Shown: positions 1 to 9,109, numbered from the stretch's first letter. The stretch is DNA of 64,000 bases from an uncultured Bacteroidales bacterium (GCA_905234665.1 CAJOIV010000006.1:1-64000); one strand, 5' to 3'. The notes: a model not told the origin generated them from the letters alone. Made by a program: numbers and translations.

Positions 1-560
1 CCGTACTTCTTCACGTCGACGGGACGGCTCATGATGTCGGAGCTCATGTCGGCGACGAGCATCACGTTGTTGATCTCGTTGGCGGCGAAGTCCTTGCGGA
101 TCTCGGTGCCGTAGATGGTGTTGTTGGTGGTGATGTGGAAATAGTCGGCGTCGGCGGGGACGGTCCAGCCCTTGGGGATGTAGCTGTAGGTCTTGTCCTC
201 AGAGGAGGCGACGATCACGGTCTCACCGAAGTTCTTGGCCTCTTTGGCGGCCTTCTTGGCCCACACGCCGGTCTGCAGGTAGGCAGCCTTCTTGTTGAGC
301 AGGTTGGCGGGGACATCCATGAAGCCGGTGCTGGCACCGCCACCGAGGAAGAGGATTTCGTATTCGGCGGGGATGTTCAGCAGGTCGCGCCAGAGCTGGC
401 GGGTTTCTTCCATGGTGCGCTCCCAACCGGGGGTGCGGTGAGAGATTTCGAGCAGACCGATACCGGTGTTGTCGAAGTCGCGGATGGCATTGATGGTGGA
501 CTCAATGGCCTCTTTGGGCAGGACGCAAGGGCCTGCATTGAAGTTATAAGCTGTTTTCAT
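1..560 (-). CDS. serC: Phosphoserine aminotransferase SerC (5' part, cut by window edge)
   Basis: SerC converts 3-phosphohydroxypyruvate and glutamate to phosphoserine and 2-oxoglutarate, the second step of serine synthesis in the cytosol. The visible 186 codons begin [15 protein letters not shown], the family's signature N-terminus, followed by [10 protein letters not shown] and [18 protein letters not shown], which line the PLP and substrate site. The window ends just before the expected PLP lysine (near residue 195), so catalytic integrity cannot be judged. The start is the ATG at 560, directly before the conserved NFNAGP motif. It is divergent from dnaA. A serA partner would be expected beyond the left edge, but this cannot be seen. 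Confidence 0.95.
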   Translation of the reverse strand, partial: MKTAYNFNAGPCVLPKEAIESTINAIRDFDNTGIGLLEISHRTPGWERTMEETRQLWRDLLNIPAEYEILFLGGGASTGFMDVPANLLNKKAAYLQTGVWAKKAAKEAKNFGETVIVASSEDKTYSYIPKGWTVPADADYFHITTNNTIYGTEIRKDFAANEINNVMLVADMSSDIMSRPVDVKKY

Positions 561-623
561 CTTGTTTGATATTAAGAGTTTTACAATGAATTTTCTCCTC
601 CAGTCAAGGGGGAAATGCGACTA

Positions 624-631
624 CAAAGATA
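624..631 (-). promoter_or_regulatory. Predicted -7 box for serC
   Basis: The minus strand reads TATCTTTG here, a perfect match to the Bacteroidetes -7 consensus TAnnTTTG, 63 bases upstream of the serC ATG. No good TTTG -33 box lies 19-21 bases further upstream. The call therefore rests on the -7 element and its position. Confidence 0.55.
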
Positions 632-802
632 GGCTTTTTATTTGATATATTGAACATTTCTATTAAAAATATTTTTTCCGCGCGCCCGCGATTCAAAGAA
701 AATAGTTCCAGAACGGCACCCGGCATCTCCCCCGAGCCCCTGATGGGGGATTTTTCTAACCCGGAAAAGGCTCTTCCGGAAATAAAATTTTGCACCGTTT
801 TC

Positions 803-1220
803 TGTGGATAAAAGTAGTGGTTTTTGAGTATTAACCACTTAGCGAAACACCCCCTCCCGAGCCCCGTGTGATAATCAGTGGATTATGCACAATCTACTGT
901 TGTGTAGGTGTTTATGTGGGTTATGATTGGGTATAAAGCACTTTTTCAGAGGCTTGTGAGGGTTATCAACAAAGTGCCGCTCCACCCCATGAAGAATAGA
1001 AGATTTTTTTCGGACATTGGAGAATTTTTCGTATATTTGAAGGGCCGGAAAAATGGCTTAGAATAAAAATGGGTTATTTCTCAGCCCTTTGACGAAAAAG
1101 GGGGTATGGGGAAGGTGTCATCGCTGCAGCCCGCTTTACAAAAAAAAATAGATATATGCAAATATTTTTTTTCATCGCATGGGTGATATTTTTGTTGCAC
1201 TTTTGCATTGTAGACAAGCA
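803..1220. other. Candidate replication origin (DnaA boxes and AT-rich tract) upstream of dnaA
   Basis: The 715-base gap between serC and dnaA has no plausible gene. It contains TGTGGATAA at 803-811 (the reverse of the perfect DnaA box TTATCCACA), TTATGCACA at 883-891 (a perfect TTATNCACA match) and TTATCAACA at 963-971 (one mismatch). A strongly AT-rich stretch, about 1141-1220, could be the unwinding element. DnaA binds such 9-mers to open the origin and to regulate its own gene. Three boxes are fewer than in many origins, so dnaA autoregulation alone is also possible. Confidence 0.55.
1007..1039 (+). promoter_or_regulatory. Predicted dnaA promoter
   Basis: TATATTTG at 1032-1039 matches the Bacteroidetes -7 consensus TAnnTTTG, with a T-run about 21 bases upstream in place of the TTTG -33 box. 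Transcription from here would give a leader of about 230 bases before dnaA. A weaker CACTTTTG at 1198-1205 lies closer to the gene and could be a second start. Confidence 0.4.
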
Positions 1221-1275
1221 ATAGTGAAAAGTATATAACCAGTTAAACGACAACAATAAGAGAGGAAAAATCATA

Positions 1276-2724
1276 ATGGAGAAAACCTACAAGACAGTAT
1301 GGGACGAGTGTCTGGCGTTCATCAAGGACAACATGACAGGTAAGGAGAATGAGAAGGCTTTCAGCACCTGGTTCGAGCCTATTGTGCCGGTGAAACTGGA
1401 GGGCAGCACGCTGACCATTCAGGTGCCCAGCCAGTTCTTTTATGAGTGGTTGGAGTTGAACTACGTCGGTCTGTTGAAAGATGCCATCCGTCTCGCCTTG
1501 GGAAACCAAGCCCGTTTACAATATAGTATTATTATGGACACGAGCATCTCGGAGTCGCCGTTGACCACCAGCATCCCGTCGGTGGGGCATCCGTCGACGG
1601 TGAACCGTGCGAAGGACGTGCCTGTCAACCTGAACCGTGACGGCTGGCGCGAACTGCCCAACCCCTTTGTGCTGCCTGGTATCCAGAAGATGCGCATCAA
1701 CTCGCAGTTGAGCGATTCCTACACGCTTCACAACTTCATCGAGGGCGAGTGCAACCGTCTGGCGCGTGCCGCGGGCTATGCCCTGGCCGAGAACCCCGGC
1801 AGGACCGCCTTCAACCCCTTGATGCTTTATGGCGGCGTGGGACTCGGAAAGACCCATCTGGCCAATGCCATCGGATTGAAGACGAAAGAACTGCATCCCG
1901 AGATAACGGTCCTCTACGTCACCTCCGAGCAGTTCCTCCAGCAGTTTGCCGACGCCGGCCGCAATGGTACCACGTCCGACTTCATTCATTTCTATGAGAT
2001 GGTGGACGTACTCATCATCGACGACATCCAGTTCTGGGCCAACAAGGCCACCAGGACGCAGGAAGCCTTCTTCCATATCTTCAACACCCTCCATCAGGCC
2101 AACAAGCAGATAATCATCACCAGCGACAAGGCACCTTCCGAGCTGCAGGGGCTGGAGAGCCGCCTTGTGTCGCGCCTCAAGTGGGGTCTGGCCGCCGAAC
2201 TGCAGGCGCCCGATGTAGAGACGCGCATGCGCATTCTGCACCAGAAACTGGCCAACGACGGTGTGGAAATGCCCGACGACGTGATAGAGTACATTGCCTA
2301 TAACATCAACACTAATGTCCGCGAGCTTGAGGGAGCCCTCATCTCCCTCATTGCCCAGTCGTCGCTTAACCACCGCGACATCACCCTCGACCTGGCCCGC
2401 CAGATGGTGGACAAGTTTGTCAAAAGCACCAACCGCGAAGTCACCATCGACTACATCCAGAAGGTTGTCTGCGACTACTTCAATATCCCCATCGACAGCA
2501 TCCAGTCGCGTACCCGCAAGCGCGAGATTGTCCAGGCCCGCCAGCTCACGATGTACTTTGCCAAGAAGATGACCAAGTCGTCGCTCGCCATCATCGGCCT
2601 GCAGTGTGGCAACAAAGACCACGCCACCGTGCTGCATGCCTGCAAGACCGTGGCCAACCTGGCCGAGACCGACAAGCAGTTCCGGTTCTGGATAGAGGAT
2701 CTCGAGAAAAAGTTCAAGGAGTAG
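1276..2724 (+). CDS. dnaA: Chromosomal replication initiator DnaA
   Basis: DnaA binds origin 9-mers as an ATP complex and melts oriC. The 482-residue product has the family layout: an N-terminal domain I (VWDECLAFIKDN, FSTWFEPIVP), a short linker, an AAA+ domain with Walker A GGVGLGKTH at 186-194 and Walker B VDVLIIDDIQF near 243-253, then the C-terminal DNA-binding domain with the signature NKDHATVLHACKTV. The length is normal. The ATG at 1276 is chosen because MEKTYKTVWDECL aligns with domain I and an A-rich purine stretch precedes it. The DnaA boxes sit in the gap upstream. The flavin reductase gene follows six bases after the stop. Confidence 0.98.
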   Translation: MEKTYKTVWDECLAFIKDNMTGKENEKAFSTWFEPIVPVKLEGSTLTIQVPSQFFYEWLELNYVGLLKDAIRLALGNQARLQYSIIMDTSISESPLTTSIPSVGHPSTVNRAKDVPVNLNRDGWRELPNPFVLPGIQKMRINSQLSDSYTLHNFIEGECNRLARAAGYALAENPGRTAFNPLMLYGGVGLGKTHLANAIGLKTKELHPEITVLYVTSEQFLQQFADAGRNGTTSDFIHFYEMVDVLIIDDIQFWANKATRTQEAFFHIFNTLHQANKQIIITSDKAPSELQGLESRLVSRLKWGLAAELQAPDVETRMRILHQKLANDGVEMPDDVIEYIAYNINTNVRELEGALISLIAQSSLNHRDITLDLARQMVDKFVKSTNREVTIDYIQKVVCDYFNIPIDSIQSRTRKREIVQARQLTMYFAKKMTKSSLAIIGLQCGNKDHATVLHACKTVANLAETDKQFRFWIEDLEKKFKE

Positions 2725-2730
2725 CCAACC

Positions 2731-3300
2731 ATGAAGGTACCGTTCAAGCCCGGCACACTCATCTACCCCCTGCCCGCTGTCATGGTGAGTTGCGGGGACA
2801 GTCCCGAGAACTACAATATCATCACCGTTGCATGGACGGGCACTGTATGCAGTGACCCGCCCATGTGCTATATATCCCTGCGTCCCGAGAGGCATTCCTA
2901 CCCCATCATCCAGCGCACCGGCGAGTATGTCATCAACCTCACCACCCAGGACCTGGCCGAAGCCACCGACTGGTGCGGTGTGCGCAGCGGGCGTGACTAC
3001 AACAAGTTCCGCCAGATGCATCTCACTCCCGAAGCGGGACAGGTGGTCAAGGCGCCCCTCATCGCCGAAAGCCCGTTGAACATCGAGTGCCGTGTGGTTG
3101 ACATCCGTCCCCTCGGCTCGCACGATATGTTCCTCTCCGAGGTGGTGGCCATCGATGCCGACGAGAGCCTCATAGACCGTTCCACCGGCGCTTTCCAGTT
3201 GAACCATGCCCGCCCTCTGGCCTATTCGCACGGCCGCTACTATGGTCTTGGCGACCGTCTGGGTTCCTTCGGATTCAGTGTTAAAAAGAAGGGGAAGTAA
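2731..3300 (+). CDS. Flavin reductase family protein (FMN-binding split barrel)
   Basis: This 189-residue protein belongs to the flavin reductase-like/DIM6-NTAB fold, small cytosolic FMN-binding proteins that reduce flavin with NAD(P)H or act as flavoprotein oxidoreductases. The sequence shows the family pattern: PLPAVMVSCG near residue 15, NIITVAWTGTVCSDPPMCYISLRPERHSY (positions 29-57) as the FMN-binding strand and loop, and EYVINLTTQDLAEATDWCG after it. Its substrate cannot be read from sequence. It starts six bases after dnaA and may be cotranscribed with it. Such proteins are often next to unrelated housekeeping genes in Bacteroidales. Confidence 0.88.
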   Translation: MKVPFKPGTLIYPLPAVMVSCGDSPENYNIITVAWTGTVCSDPPMCYISLRPERHSYPIIQRTGEYVINLTTQDLAEATDWCGVRSGRDYNKFRQMHLTPEAGQVVKAPLIAESPLNIECRVVDIRPLGSHDMFLSEVVAIDADESLIDRSTGAFQLNHARPLAYSHGRYYGLGDRLGSFGFSVKKKGK

Positions 3301-3361
3301 AAGTTTTCCGCCCCGACGGATACTAAAACACAATAAAAAAACTCCACTGCTTCACCCACTC

Positions 3362-3393
3362 ACACATTTACACATTCACACACTCAAACATTA
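3362..3393. repeat. Four 8-base tandem units before the hydroxyacid dehydrogenase gene
   Basis: The units read ACACATTT, ACACATTC, ACACACTC and AAACATTA, directly abutting the ATG at 3400. The array is imperfect. It is part of the untranslated leader if the gene is transcribed from upstream, and no promoter is obvious inside it. Confidence 0.6.
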
Positions 3394-3399
3394 ATACCA

Positions 3400-4338
3400 A
3401 TGAACATCGTCTGTGTCGAGCCTCTGGGCATCTCCGAGGCCAAATTTGAAGAATTGAAGGCCGAGTTTGCCTCGCAAGGGCACGCTTTCACCTATTATAT
3501 GGACCGCCGTGAAGATGCCGGCACCCTTGTCGACCGTATGCACGACGCCCACATTGCCGTGATTTCCAATATTCCGCTGCCGGCCACTGTCCTCGGCCAG
3601 TGTCCCGACCTGAAATACCTCTCGGTAGCCTTCACGGGACTCGACCATATCGACCAGGCTTATTGCCATGAGCACGGCGTTCAAGTGCAGAATGCCGCAG
3701 GCTATTCCACCGTGGCGGTCAGCGAGCTGGCTGTGGGCTTGATGCTCGACCTGCTTCGCCTCATCACCGCCCTCGATGCCGTCACCCGTGCCGGCCAGGG
3801 CCGTGGAGCCTTCCTGGGTCGTGAGTTGCATGGCAAGACTGTCGGTGTGGTGGGTACCGGAGCCATCGGCACCGCCACCATCCGCCTGTTAAAGGCTTTC
3901 GGCTGCAAGGTGCTGGCCTACAACCGTACCCGACATCATGAAGTGGAGGGCCTTGGGGCCATCTATACGGACCTTGATACCCTCATGCGCGAGAGCGACC
4001 TTGTCACCCTCCATCTGCCGCTCACTGCCGAGACGAGGCATCTTATCAGTCGTGAGCGGCTGGCCCTCATGAAGCCTACAGCCTTGCTGGTCAACACCGC
4101 CCGCGGTCCAGTGGTTGATATCCCCGCCCTCGCCGAGGCCCTTGCAGAGGGTCGCCTTGCGGGAGCCGCCGTCGATGTCTACGAGCAGGAGCCACCCCTT
4201 CCGTCCGGTCATCCGCTGCTGGCAGCACCCAACTGTATCTGCCTGCCTCATGTGGGCTTTGCCACCCGCGAGGCATTTGATATCCGCGCAGGTATAGTCT
4301 TCGACCATGTGCGCGCCTACCTTGCATCCATCAAATAG
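3400..4338 (+). CDS. D-isomer-specific 2-hydroxyacid dehydrogenase
   Basis: This NAD-dependent enzyme of 312 residues interconverts a D-2-hydroxyacid and its 2-oxo acid. The Rossmann motif GTGAIG is at 152-157 in VGVVGTGAIGTATIRLL. The catalytic triad of the family is present: Arg235 in VNTARGPVVD, Glu264 in the VYEQEPP motif and His284 in LPHVGFAT. It has no ACT domain, so it is not a long SerA, and the substrate is unclear (lactate, glycerate or another hydroxyacid). It is followed at 35 bases by the C10 protease gene on the same strand. A second, unrelated-branch hydroxyacid dehydrogenase lies at 59798. Confidence 0.9.
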   Translation: MNIVCVEPLGISEAKFEELKAEFASQGHAFTYYMDRREDAGTLVDRMHDAHIAVISNIPLPATVLGQCPDLKYLSVAFTGLDHIDQAYCHEHGVQVQNAAGYSTVAVSELAVGLMLDLLRLITALDAVTRAGQGRGAFLGRELHGKTVGVVGTGAIGTATIRLLKAFGCKVLAYNRTRHHEVEGLGAIYTDLDTLMRESDLVTLHLPLTAETRHLISRERLALMKPTALLVNTARGPVVDIPALAEALAEGRLAGAAVDVYEQEPPLPSGHPLLAAPNCICLPHVGFATREAFDIRAGIVFDHVRAYLASIK

Positions 4339-4372
4339 TAATAACCTTTATACATTAATATATATAATATAT

Positions 4373-6742
4373 ATGCGACGCCTTACCCTTTTCCTGATTG
4401 CTCTGCTGCTCGGGACAGCTCTCTCGGCACAAACCGTCGATGTCGCCACCGCGCAGAAAGCAGGAACATCATTCCTTCTCTCCAAAGGGTTGATAAAACC
4501 GGCCGACACCCTCGACTTGGTCATGACCTACAGTTCGTCCGATGGGCGGTTCGACTGTTTCTATGTCTTCAATGTCGGTGAAGGATTCGTCCTCGTGTCT
4601 GCCGACACCCGCAGCGTCCCCATTCTGGGATATTCGTTCAACGGGAACTTCAGAAAGCAGGAGCTGCCCGAAAATGTAGCCGCATGGTTCGAGGATTATC
4701 GTGCTGAAATAGAACGCGGGATCCGTTCCCAAGCACCCGTCAACGATTCGTTGACCCATGTGTGGAAGACCCTTCTCGACGGCACCGTCAAACCTGCGCC
4801 TGCCGCCAAAGCGGACACCTACCTCTTGACCTCCACCTGGGAACAGGGGTCGGGCTACAACAACTACTGCCCCGTCATGGACGGCAATCATGTTGTCGTA
4901 GGCTGTGTGGCTACCGCCATGGCACAGATTATCCATTATTGGGAATACCCACACCGAGGCTTCGGCAGCTATAGTTATCGTCATTCCACTTATGGTATTC
5001 AAGCTGTTAACTTTGATACGGTGGATTATGACTACAGTCTTATGCCCGACCATCTCTCGCGCCGCTCCACCGCTGCCCAGCGCGACATGGTGTCACGACT
5101 CTGCTACCATTGCGGTGTCACCGTCCAGATGAACTACCAGAATCCGGACCATACCAGCGGCAGTGGCGCCCACTCGTCCAAGGTGCCTGACGCTTTGCGT
5201 CATTTCGGCTACACAGATGTGGAATACTACTTGCGTTCGTCCGTCAACAACGATACCCGTTGGATGGCGCTTATCCGTCAGGAAATCGACGCCCAGCGAC
5301 CCATTTACTACTCCGGATCCAGCACTGCATACGGACACGCATTTGTCCTCGATGGGTATAACAGCCAGAATAAATTCCACTTCAATTGGGGTTGGGGTGG
5401 ACAATCCGACGGCTTCTATACACTCAATACCATGCAGGGATTCACGGAAGCCAACGATATGGTTATAGGCATCCAACCCTCCGGCTGGGAAGGGACGCTG
5501 GAGCGTTTCCATGTCTCGCCCGATGGCAGAGGCGACGGCACCTCCTGGTCCAGCACCAACAGCAATCTTAGTGCGGCTCAGAAGCTCGCATCTCTTGTCG
5601 ACCGTGAAATCTGGATGCTTGAAGGTCTCTATACGGGTGACACCACAGCCGATTATGCCTACACCCTCACGGGTGAGGGGACCATCTATGGTGGTTTTGC
5701 AGGCACAGAGACCGCCCTCAATCAGCGCAATGTCTCGCAGCACCCCACCATTCTCTCCGGCAGTGGCAGTAAGGGTATACTCAAGGCTATCGGACCGTCG
5801 CGCTCGAAGTTGACCATCAGCGATATTGTTTTGCAGGACGGCTATAGCTCCAGCGGCGACTGCATCTCTCTCCTCGGATCCAGCGTCCGTGCTGACCATA
5901 TCACCGTGCGCCAGTGTCTGAGTGACAGTGGTTGCGTGGCTGTCTTTTCCAACAGTCTGGTACGCTATGCCCGATTTGAGGACAACAGCGCACCCGTAGT
6001 CTGTCGGCTCGACGGGGGCATACTGCGTCAGGCGATTGTGGCGCAGAACGATGGCGACGCTCTCCGCCTCGAAGATGGGGGTCGTGTGGTCAACAGCACC
6101 ATTGTCAGCAACGCCGGTCGCGGTATTGTCCTTGCACACAAACGTAGCACTGCTATCAATAATATTGTATGGAATAACGACACAGATATCGTTGTGGATG
6201 CCGTTCTCTCCGACACCTCACTGCGCAGCTGTGCATACGTCTCGGACACCCTTATCGGCGACTCGTTATGCTTCCTCCTTTCGCCCGCAAACAACGACCC
6301 GCAGGGACCTCGTTTTGTTTCGGCCCCGTCAGGCCGTGGACGCGAGAGTATCGTTTGTGGGGCGGACTGGCATCTTGCGCGCGGATCGGTCTGCATCAAT
6401 GTGGGAGAACGTCTTCGCGAGAGCATGCAGGATGGTGATTTCGATGCCACCCTCCGTTGCCGTCAAGGGGTCATCGACCTCGGCTGCTACGAGTCGAATT
6501 ATCCCGTAGGCATTGATCCTGTGGATGTCGAAAGGCTTAGTGCCTATCCGAATCCTGCCACCACGAGTCTGCACCTTACAGGATGCCAGACGGGGTCGGT
6601 CACGCTGTTTGATGCCACAGGTCGTTCCGTCCGGACCTACACCCTCCGGGGCTCCGAAGCCACGCTCAGCCTTGAAGGCATCCCTGCAGGTGTCTATTTC
6701 CTGCAGGCCCAGGGCACCGTTCTCAAGGTTGTGAAGCGGTAA
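4373..6742 (+). CDS. Secreted C10 (streptopain-type) cysteine protease with beta-helix-like region and T9SS sorting domain
   Basis: The 789-residue product begins MRRLTLFLIALLLGTALSAQ, a signal peptide. A Spi-like propeptide follows (FYVFNVGEGFVLVSADTRSVPILGYS). The C10 protease domain has catalytic Cys178 in VVGCVATAMAQ and His322 in GHAFVLDG, followed by FHFNWGWGG. After about residue 380, repeated short strands (VSPDGRGDGTSW, then NSTIVSNAGRGIVL, AINNIVWNND) look like a parallel beta-helix. The last 70 residues match a type A T9SS domain: YPNPATTSLHL, then VTLFDATGRSV, then IPAGVYFLQ and VVKR. It is predicted to be exported by Sec and then by T9SS to the surface. The start is the ATG of the signal peptide; an upstream in-frame start at 4307 would spoil it. 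Confidence 0.93.
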   Translation: MRRLTLFLIALLLGTALSAQTVDVATAQKAGTSFLLSKGLIKPADTLDLVMTYSSSDGRFDCFYVFNVGEGFVLVSADTRSVPILGYSFNGNFRKQELPENVAAWFEDYRAEIERGIRSQAPVNDSLTHVWKTLLDGTVKPAPAAKADTYLLTSTWEQGSGYNNYCPVMDGNHVVVGCVATAMAQIIHYWEYPHRGFGSYSYRHSTYGIQAVNFDTVDYDYSLMPDHLSRRSTAAQRDMVSRLCYHCGVTVQMNYQNPDHTSGSGAHSSKVPDALRHFGYTDVEYYLRSSVNNDTRWMALIRQEIDAQRPIYYSGSSTAYGHAFVLDGYNSQNKFHFNWGWGGQSDGFYTLNTMQGFTEANDMVIGIQPSGWEGTLERFHVSPDGRGDGTSWSSTNSNLSAAQKLASLVDREIWMLEGLYTGDTTADYAYTLTGEGTIYGGFAGTETALNQRNVSQHPTILSGSGSKGILKAIGPSRSKLTISDIVLQDGYSSSGDCISLLGSSVRADHITVRQCLSDSGCVAVFSNSLVRYARFEDNSAPVVCRLDGGILRQAIVAQNDGDALRLEDGGRVVNSTIVSNAGRGIVLAHKRSTAINNIVWNNDTDIVVDAVLSDTSLRSCAYVSDTLIGDSLCFLLSPANNDPQGPRFVSAPSGRGRESIVCGADWHLARGSVCINVGERLRESMQDGDFDATLRCRQGVIDLGCYESNYPVGIDPVDVERLSAYPNPATTSLHLTGCQTGSVTLFDATGRSVRTYTLRGSEATLSLEGIPAGVYFLQAQGTVLKVVKR

Positions 6743-6753
6743 AGAATGATAGA

Positions 6754-6798
6754 AAAGAGAAACGCCATGCAGACGTCGTCTGCATGGCGTTTCTCTTT
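6754..6798. terminator. Bidirectional hairpin terminator
   Basis: A perfect inverted repeat of 21-22 base pairs centred near 6776 has arms AAAGAGAAACGCCATGCAGA and its complement, with a loop of one to three bases. It sits between two convergent genes, the C10 protease and the aminotransferase. It has A-rich and T-rich flanks on each side, so it can end transcription in both directions. Confidence 0.85.
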
Positions 6799-6812
6799 GT
6801 GGATTGACCGAC

Positions 6813-8129
6813 TTACTTGATGGGATGGTCGGCGTGGAATTTCTCGAGACGCTCTTTGAGGTCGGGGAACTGGTCGCGTTTGACGAGGGCCACGCAGGCG
6901 CGGATACCTTGTTTGAGGCTGCCGGTGATGTCGAGGACGATGGCGCTGATGCCATAGCGCAGAAGCTCGTTGAGGAGGTCGACACCCTGATATCCAGGAT
7001 AGCAGAAGGTGAAATAGAATCCGTCGCCAATATCCTCGCCCATATCCTTATCATAGACGATATAGAAGCCGTTGTCGGTGAAGAGTTTCTTCATGATGTT
7101 GGCTTTCTCGCCGTATTCCTTGATGTCCTTCACGAAATTGAAGGTGCCGTCGTTGGCGCCTTTGAGCATGGCGGCCATGGCGTACTGGACACTGTGGGCG
7201 GTGCCGCTGCTGAGGCAATAGAGGGTGCCGAAGATGAGGGCGCGGCCGAGCTGTGTCTGGCTGTAGTAACGGGCCAGGTCGGGGCACTCCATGTTGAACA
7301 GTTTGGGCGAGCATACCATCATGGCGATACGTTCACCGGCATAGCTGAAGCTCTTGGAGCCGGAAATCATGATGACATAAAGGTCGGTGTACTTGGCCAC
7401 GGTGGGCTGGAACGGAGCCTTGCCAGGGACGCTGTAGTCCTTGCGGAAATCCATGAGGAAGTAGGCCGAGTCTTCCATCACCACCACACCGTACTTGTTG
7501 GCCATCTCGCCGATGATTTGTAATTCGTGGTCGGTGAAGCAGAACCATGCGGGATTGTTGGGGCTGCTGAAAATCATGCAGGCCACGTCGCCGTCGCGGA
7601 GTTCCTCCTCCAGTTTGTCGCGCAGCTTGTCGCCACGGTATTCATAGACATCGAAAGCCTTCATGGGGATGCCGAGGACGCGGCACTGCTGTTTCTGTAC
7701 GGGGAATCCGGGGTCGATGAAGAGCACCTTGGTCTTCTTGGCATCGTAGCGAGTGAGGGTCAGGAACGAGGCAAATCCAGCCTGCATGGATCCCACAGTG
7801 GGAACGCAGCATTCGGGGGTGACATCGATGTCGAGGAAGTTCTTGACAAAGCGGGCGGCTTCGTTTTTGAAGTCGGCGGTACCATAGATTTCGGGGTAGA
7901 TGGAGGCGACGCCGCTTTTGAGGGCTTCAATCTGGGCGTTGACACCCACTTGCGGGGCGGGGAGGCCAGGGATGCCCATCTCCATCTTCACGAAACGGAC
8001 TCCCGTCTCTTTCTCCACATCCTGGACCATCTTGCGCATCTCGCGGATGCTGGCCTTGCCGGGATTGGCTATCTTGTTTTCGCTGGCAATCCTGTCGATT
8101 ACCTCTTTCTGTATGGGGATTTGTGTCAT
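6813..8129 (-). CDS. PLP-dependent aminotransferase, class I/II fold
   Basis: A 438-residue fold-type I aminotransferase of the AspC/aromatic type. Visible features are SSPNNPAW near 188-195, the PLP-binding aspartate region VVVMEDSAYF, and the Schiff-base lysine Lys259 in SGSKSFSYAGERIA, where the downstream Arg binds the PLP phosphate. There is no signal peptide. The substrate is not evident; homologues in Bacteroidales are simply annotated as pyridoxal phosphate-dependent aminotransferases. It lies 56 bases downstream of the DUF4835 gene on the same strand and may share its transcript. It ends at the bidirectional terminator. Confidence 0.9.
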   Translation of the reverse strand: MTQIPIQKEVIDRIASENKIANPGKASIREMRKMVQDVEKETGVRFVKMEMGIPGLPAPQVGVNAQIEALKSGVASIYPEIYGTADFKNEAARFVKNFLDIDVTPECCVPTVGSMQAGFASFLTLTRYDAKKTKVLFIDPGFPVQKQQCRVLGIPMKAFDVYEYRGDKLRDKLEEELRDGDVACMIFSSPNNPAWFCFTDHELQIIGEMANKYGVVVMEDSAYFLMDFRKDYSVPGKAPFQPTVAKYTDLYVIMISGSKSFSYAGERIAMMVCSPKLFNMECPDLARYYSQTQLGRALIFGTLYCLSSGTAHSVQYAMAAMLKGANDGTFNFVKDIKEYGEKANIMKKLFTDNGFYIVYDKDMGEDIGDGFYFTFCYPGYQGVDLLNELLRYGISAIVLDITGSLKQGIRACVALVKRDQFPDLKERLEKFHADHPIK

Positions 8130-8185
8130 GATAGTATGTGTTTGATTGGTATACGTTGTCTACTATTATAATATATTGTATGGGT

Positions 8186-9109
8186 TCACTTTTGTGCGAA
8201 ATTCTTGAGTTTGGGTGCGTTGACGGGACTGATTTCTTTGACGAGTTGGTATACCTGCTGTTGCTCCTCGGCTGGGGCAGGGGTGAAGATGCTGTTGATT
8301 TCGGCAATCTTCACATCCATGAACTGCTGCACAGAGAGGAGGTTGGCGCGGGCCTTGTGCACCTGTTCGATGGCCTGCAGGGCGGCGATGATATTCTGAC
8401 GTGCCTGGGGCTGGTCTTTGGTCATCATGTCAAGACCCATGCGGTGGTATAGGTAGTAGGCTTGATGCAGGCCGACGTAAGCCGAGTTGGTATGATTCTC
8501 CATGAACCAGTAACGTGCCTTCTGGCTCTCTGTCGAACGCCACCCTTTGAATCCCGAGTTTTCTGCCGTCTGGCAGATGGTGCGCGCCATATCGAAGAAG
8601 GGTTCTCCGCCGTTGGGGGCAAAGCTGTCGAAATAGAGGCCCAGCATGACGTGCAGGTAATATGCCACAGTCGACGAGAGGTTGCCATAAAACGTGTTGG
8701 GGTCAAAGTCGAGGGGTTGGCTATCATTGTAAGAGAAGGCGAAATCGTTCGACTCGATGTAATTGAACAAGCCGGAGGTGTAGTTCGAGTTGAATACAGG
8801 GCGGCGCAGTTGAATGGAAATCTGGCCTTTGAAGTCTGTCGCTGAGGTGCGCTCGTTGAGGATGATACTCATGCTGCAATCAAGCCGTTCCTGCTGTGCG
8901 ATGTCAAGGGCTGTCCATTTGCGCGAGTTGATGAAGTCTTCCAACGCCTGCTTCATATTGTCGAAAACCTTCTTGTCCGATGATTCATATGACTGAGTGG
9001 TTGTCATCAGTTTCTGGTAATTGACAGACACCGCACAACGGAATTCCTGAGCCACGGCCGTGCTCAAGAACATGAACGACAATAATATGGCTAAGAAACA
9101 CTTCTTCAT
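8186..9109 (-). CDS. DUF4835 family protein, PorD-like T9SS accessory candidate
   Basis: A 307-residue exported protein with signal peptide MKKCFLAILLSFMFLSTAVAQ. The body (FRCAVSVNYQKLMTTTQSYE, then FEDFINSRKW-like text and LDCSMSIILNE) matches my memory of DUF4835, a Bacteroidetes-specific periplasmic or outer-membrane-associated family whose members have been labelled PorD, a T9SS component. The PorD link is recalled, not shown here. It fits the T9SS-sorted protease nearby. In-frame starts exist at 9121 (TTG) and 9115 (ATG), but MKK at 9109 gives the clean signal peptide. Confidence 0.75.
   Translation of the reverse strand: MKKCFLAILLSFMFLSTAVAQEFRCAVSVNYQKLMTTTQSYESSDKKVFDNMKQALEDFINSRKWTALDIAQQERLDCSMSIILNERTSATDFKGQISIQLRRPVFNSNYTSGLFNYIESNDFAFSYNDSQPLDFDPNTFYGNLSSTVAYYLHVMLGLYFDSFAPNGGEPFFDMARTICQTAENSGFKGWRSTESQKARYWFMENHTNSAYVGLHQAYYLYHRMGLDMMTKDQPQARQNIIAALQAIEQVHKARANLLSVQQFMDVKIAEINSIFTPAPAEEQQQVYQLVKEISPVNAPKLKNFAQK

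Noticed and set aside
1198-1205. CACTTTTG as a dnaA -7 box
   Set aside because: The first base departs from TAnnTTTG and no -33 box is found at the right distance; kept only as a possible second start.
1516-3333. A 605-codon minus-strand open frame opposite dnaA and the flavin reductase
   Set aside because: It is antisense to two clear genes and shows no protein family features; GC-rich codons on the plus strand leave the opposite frame open.
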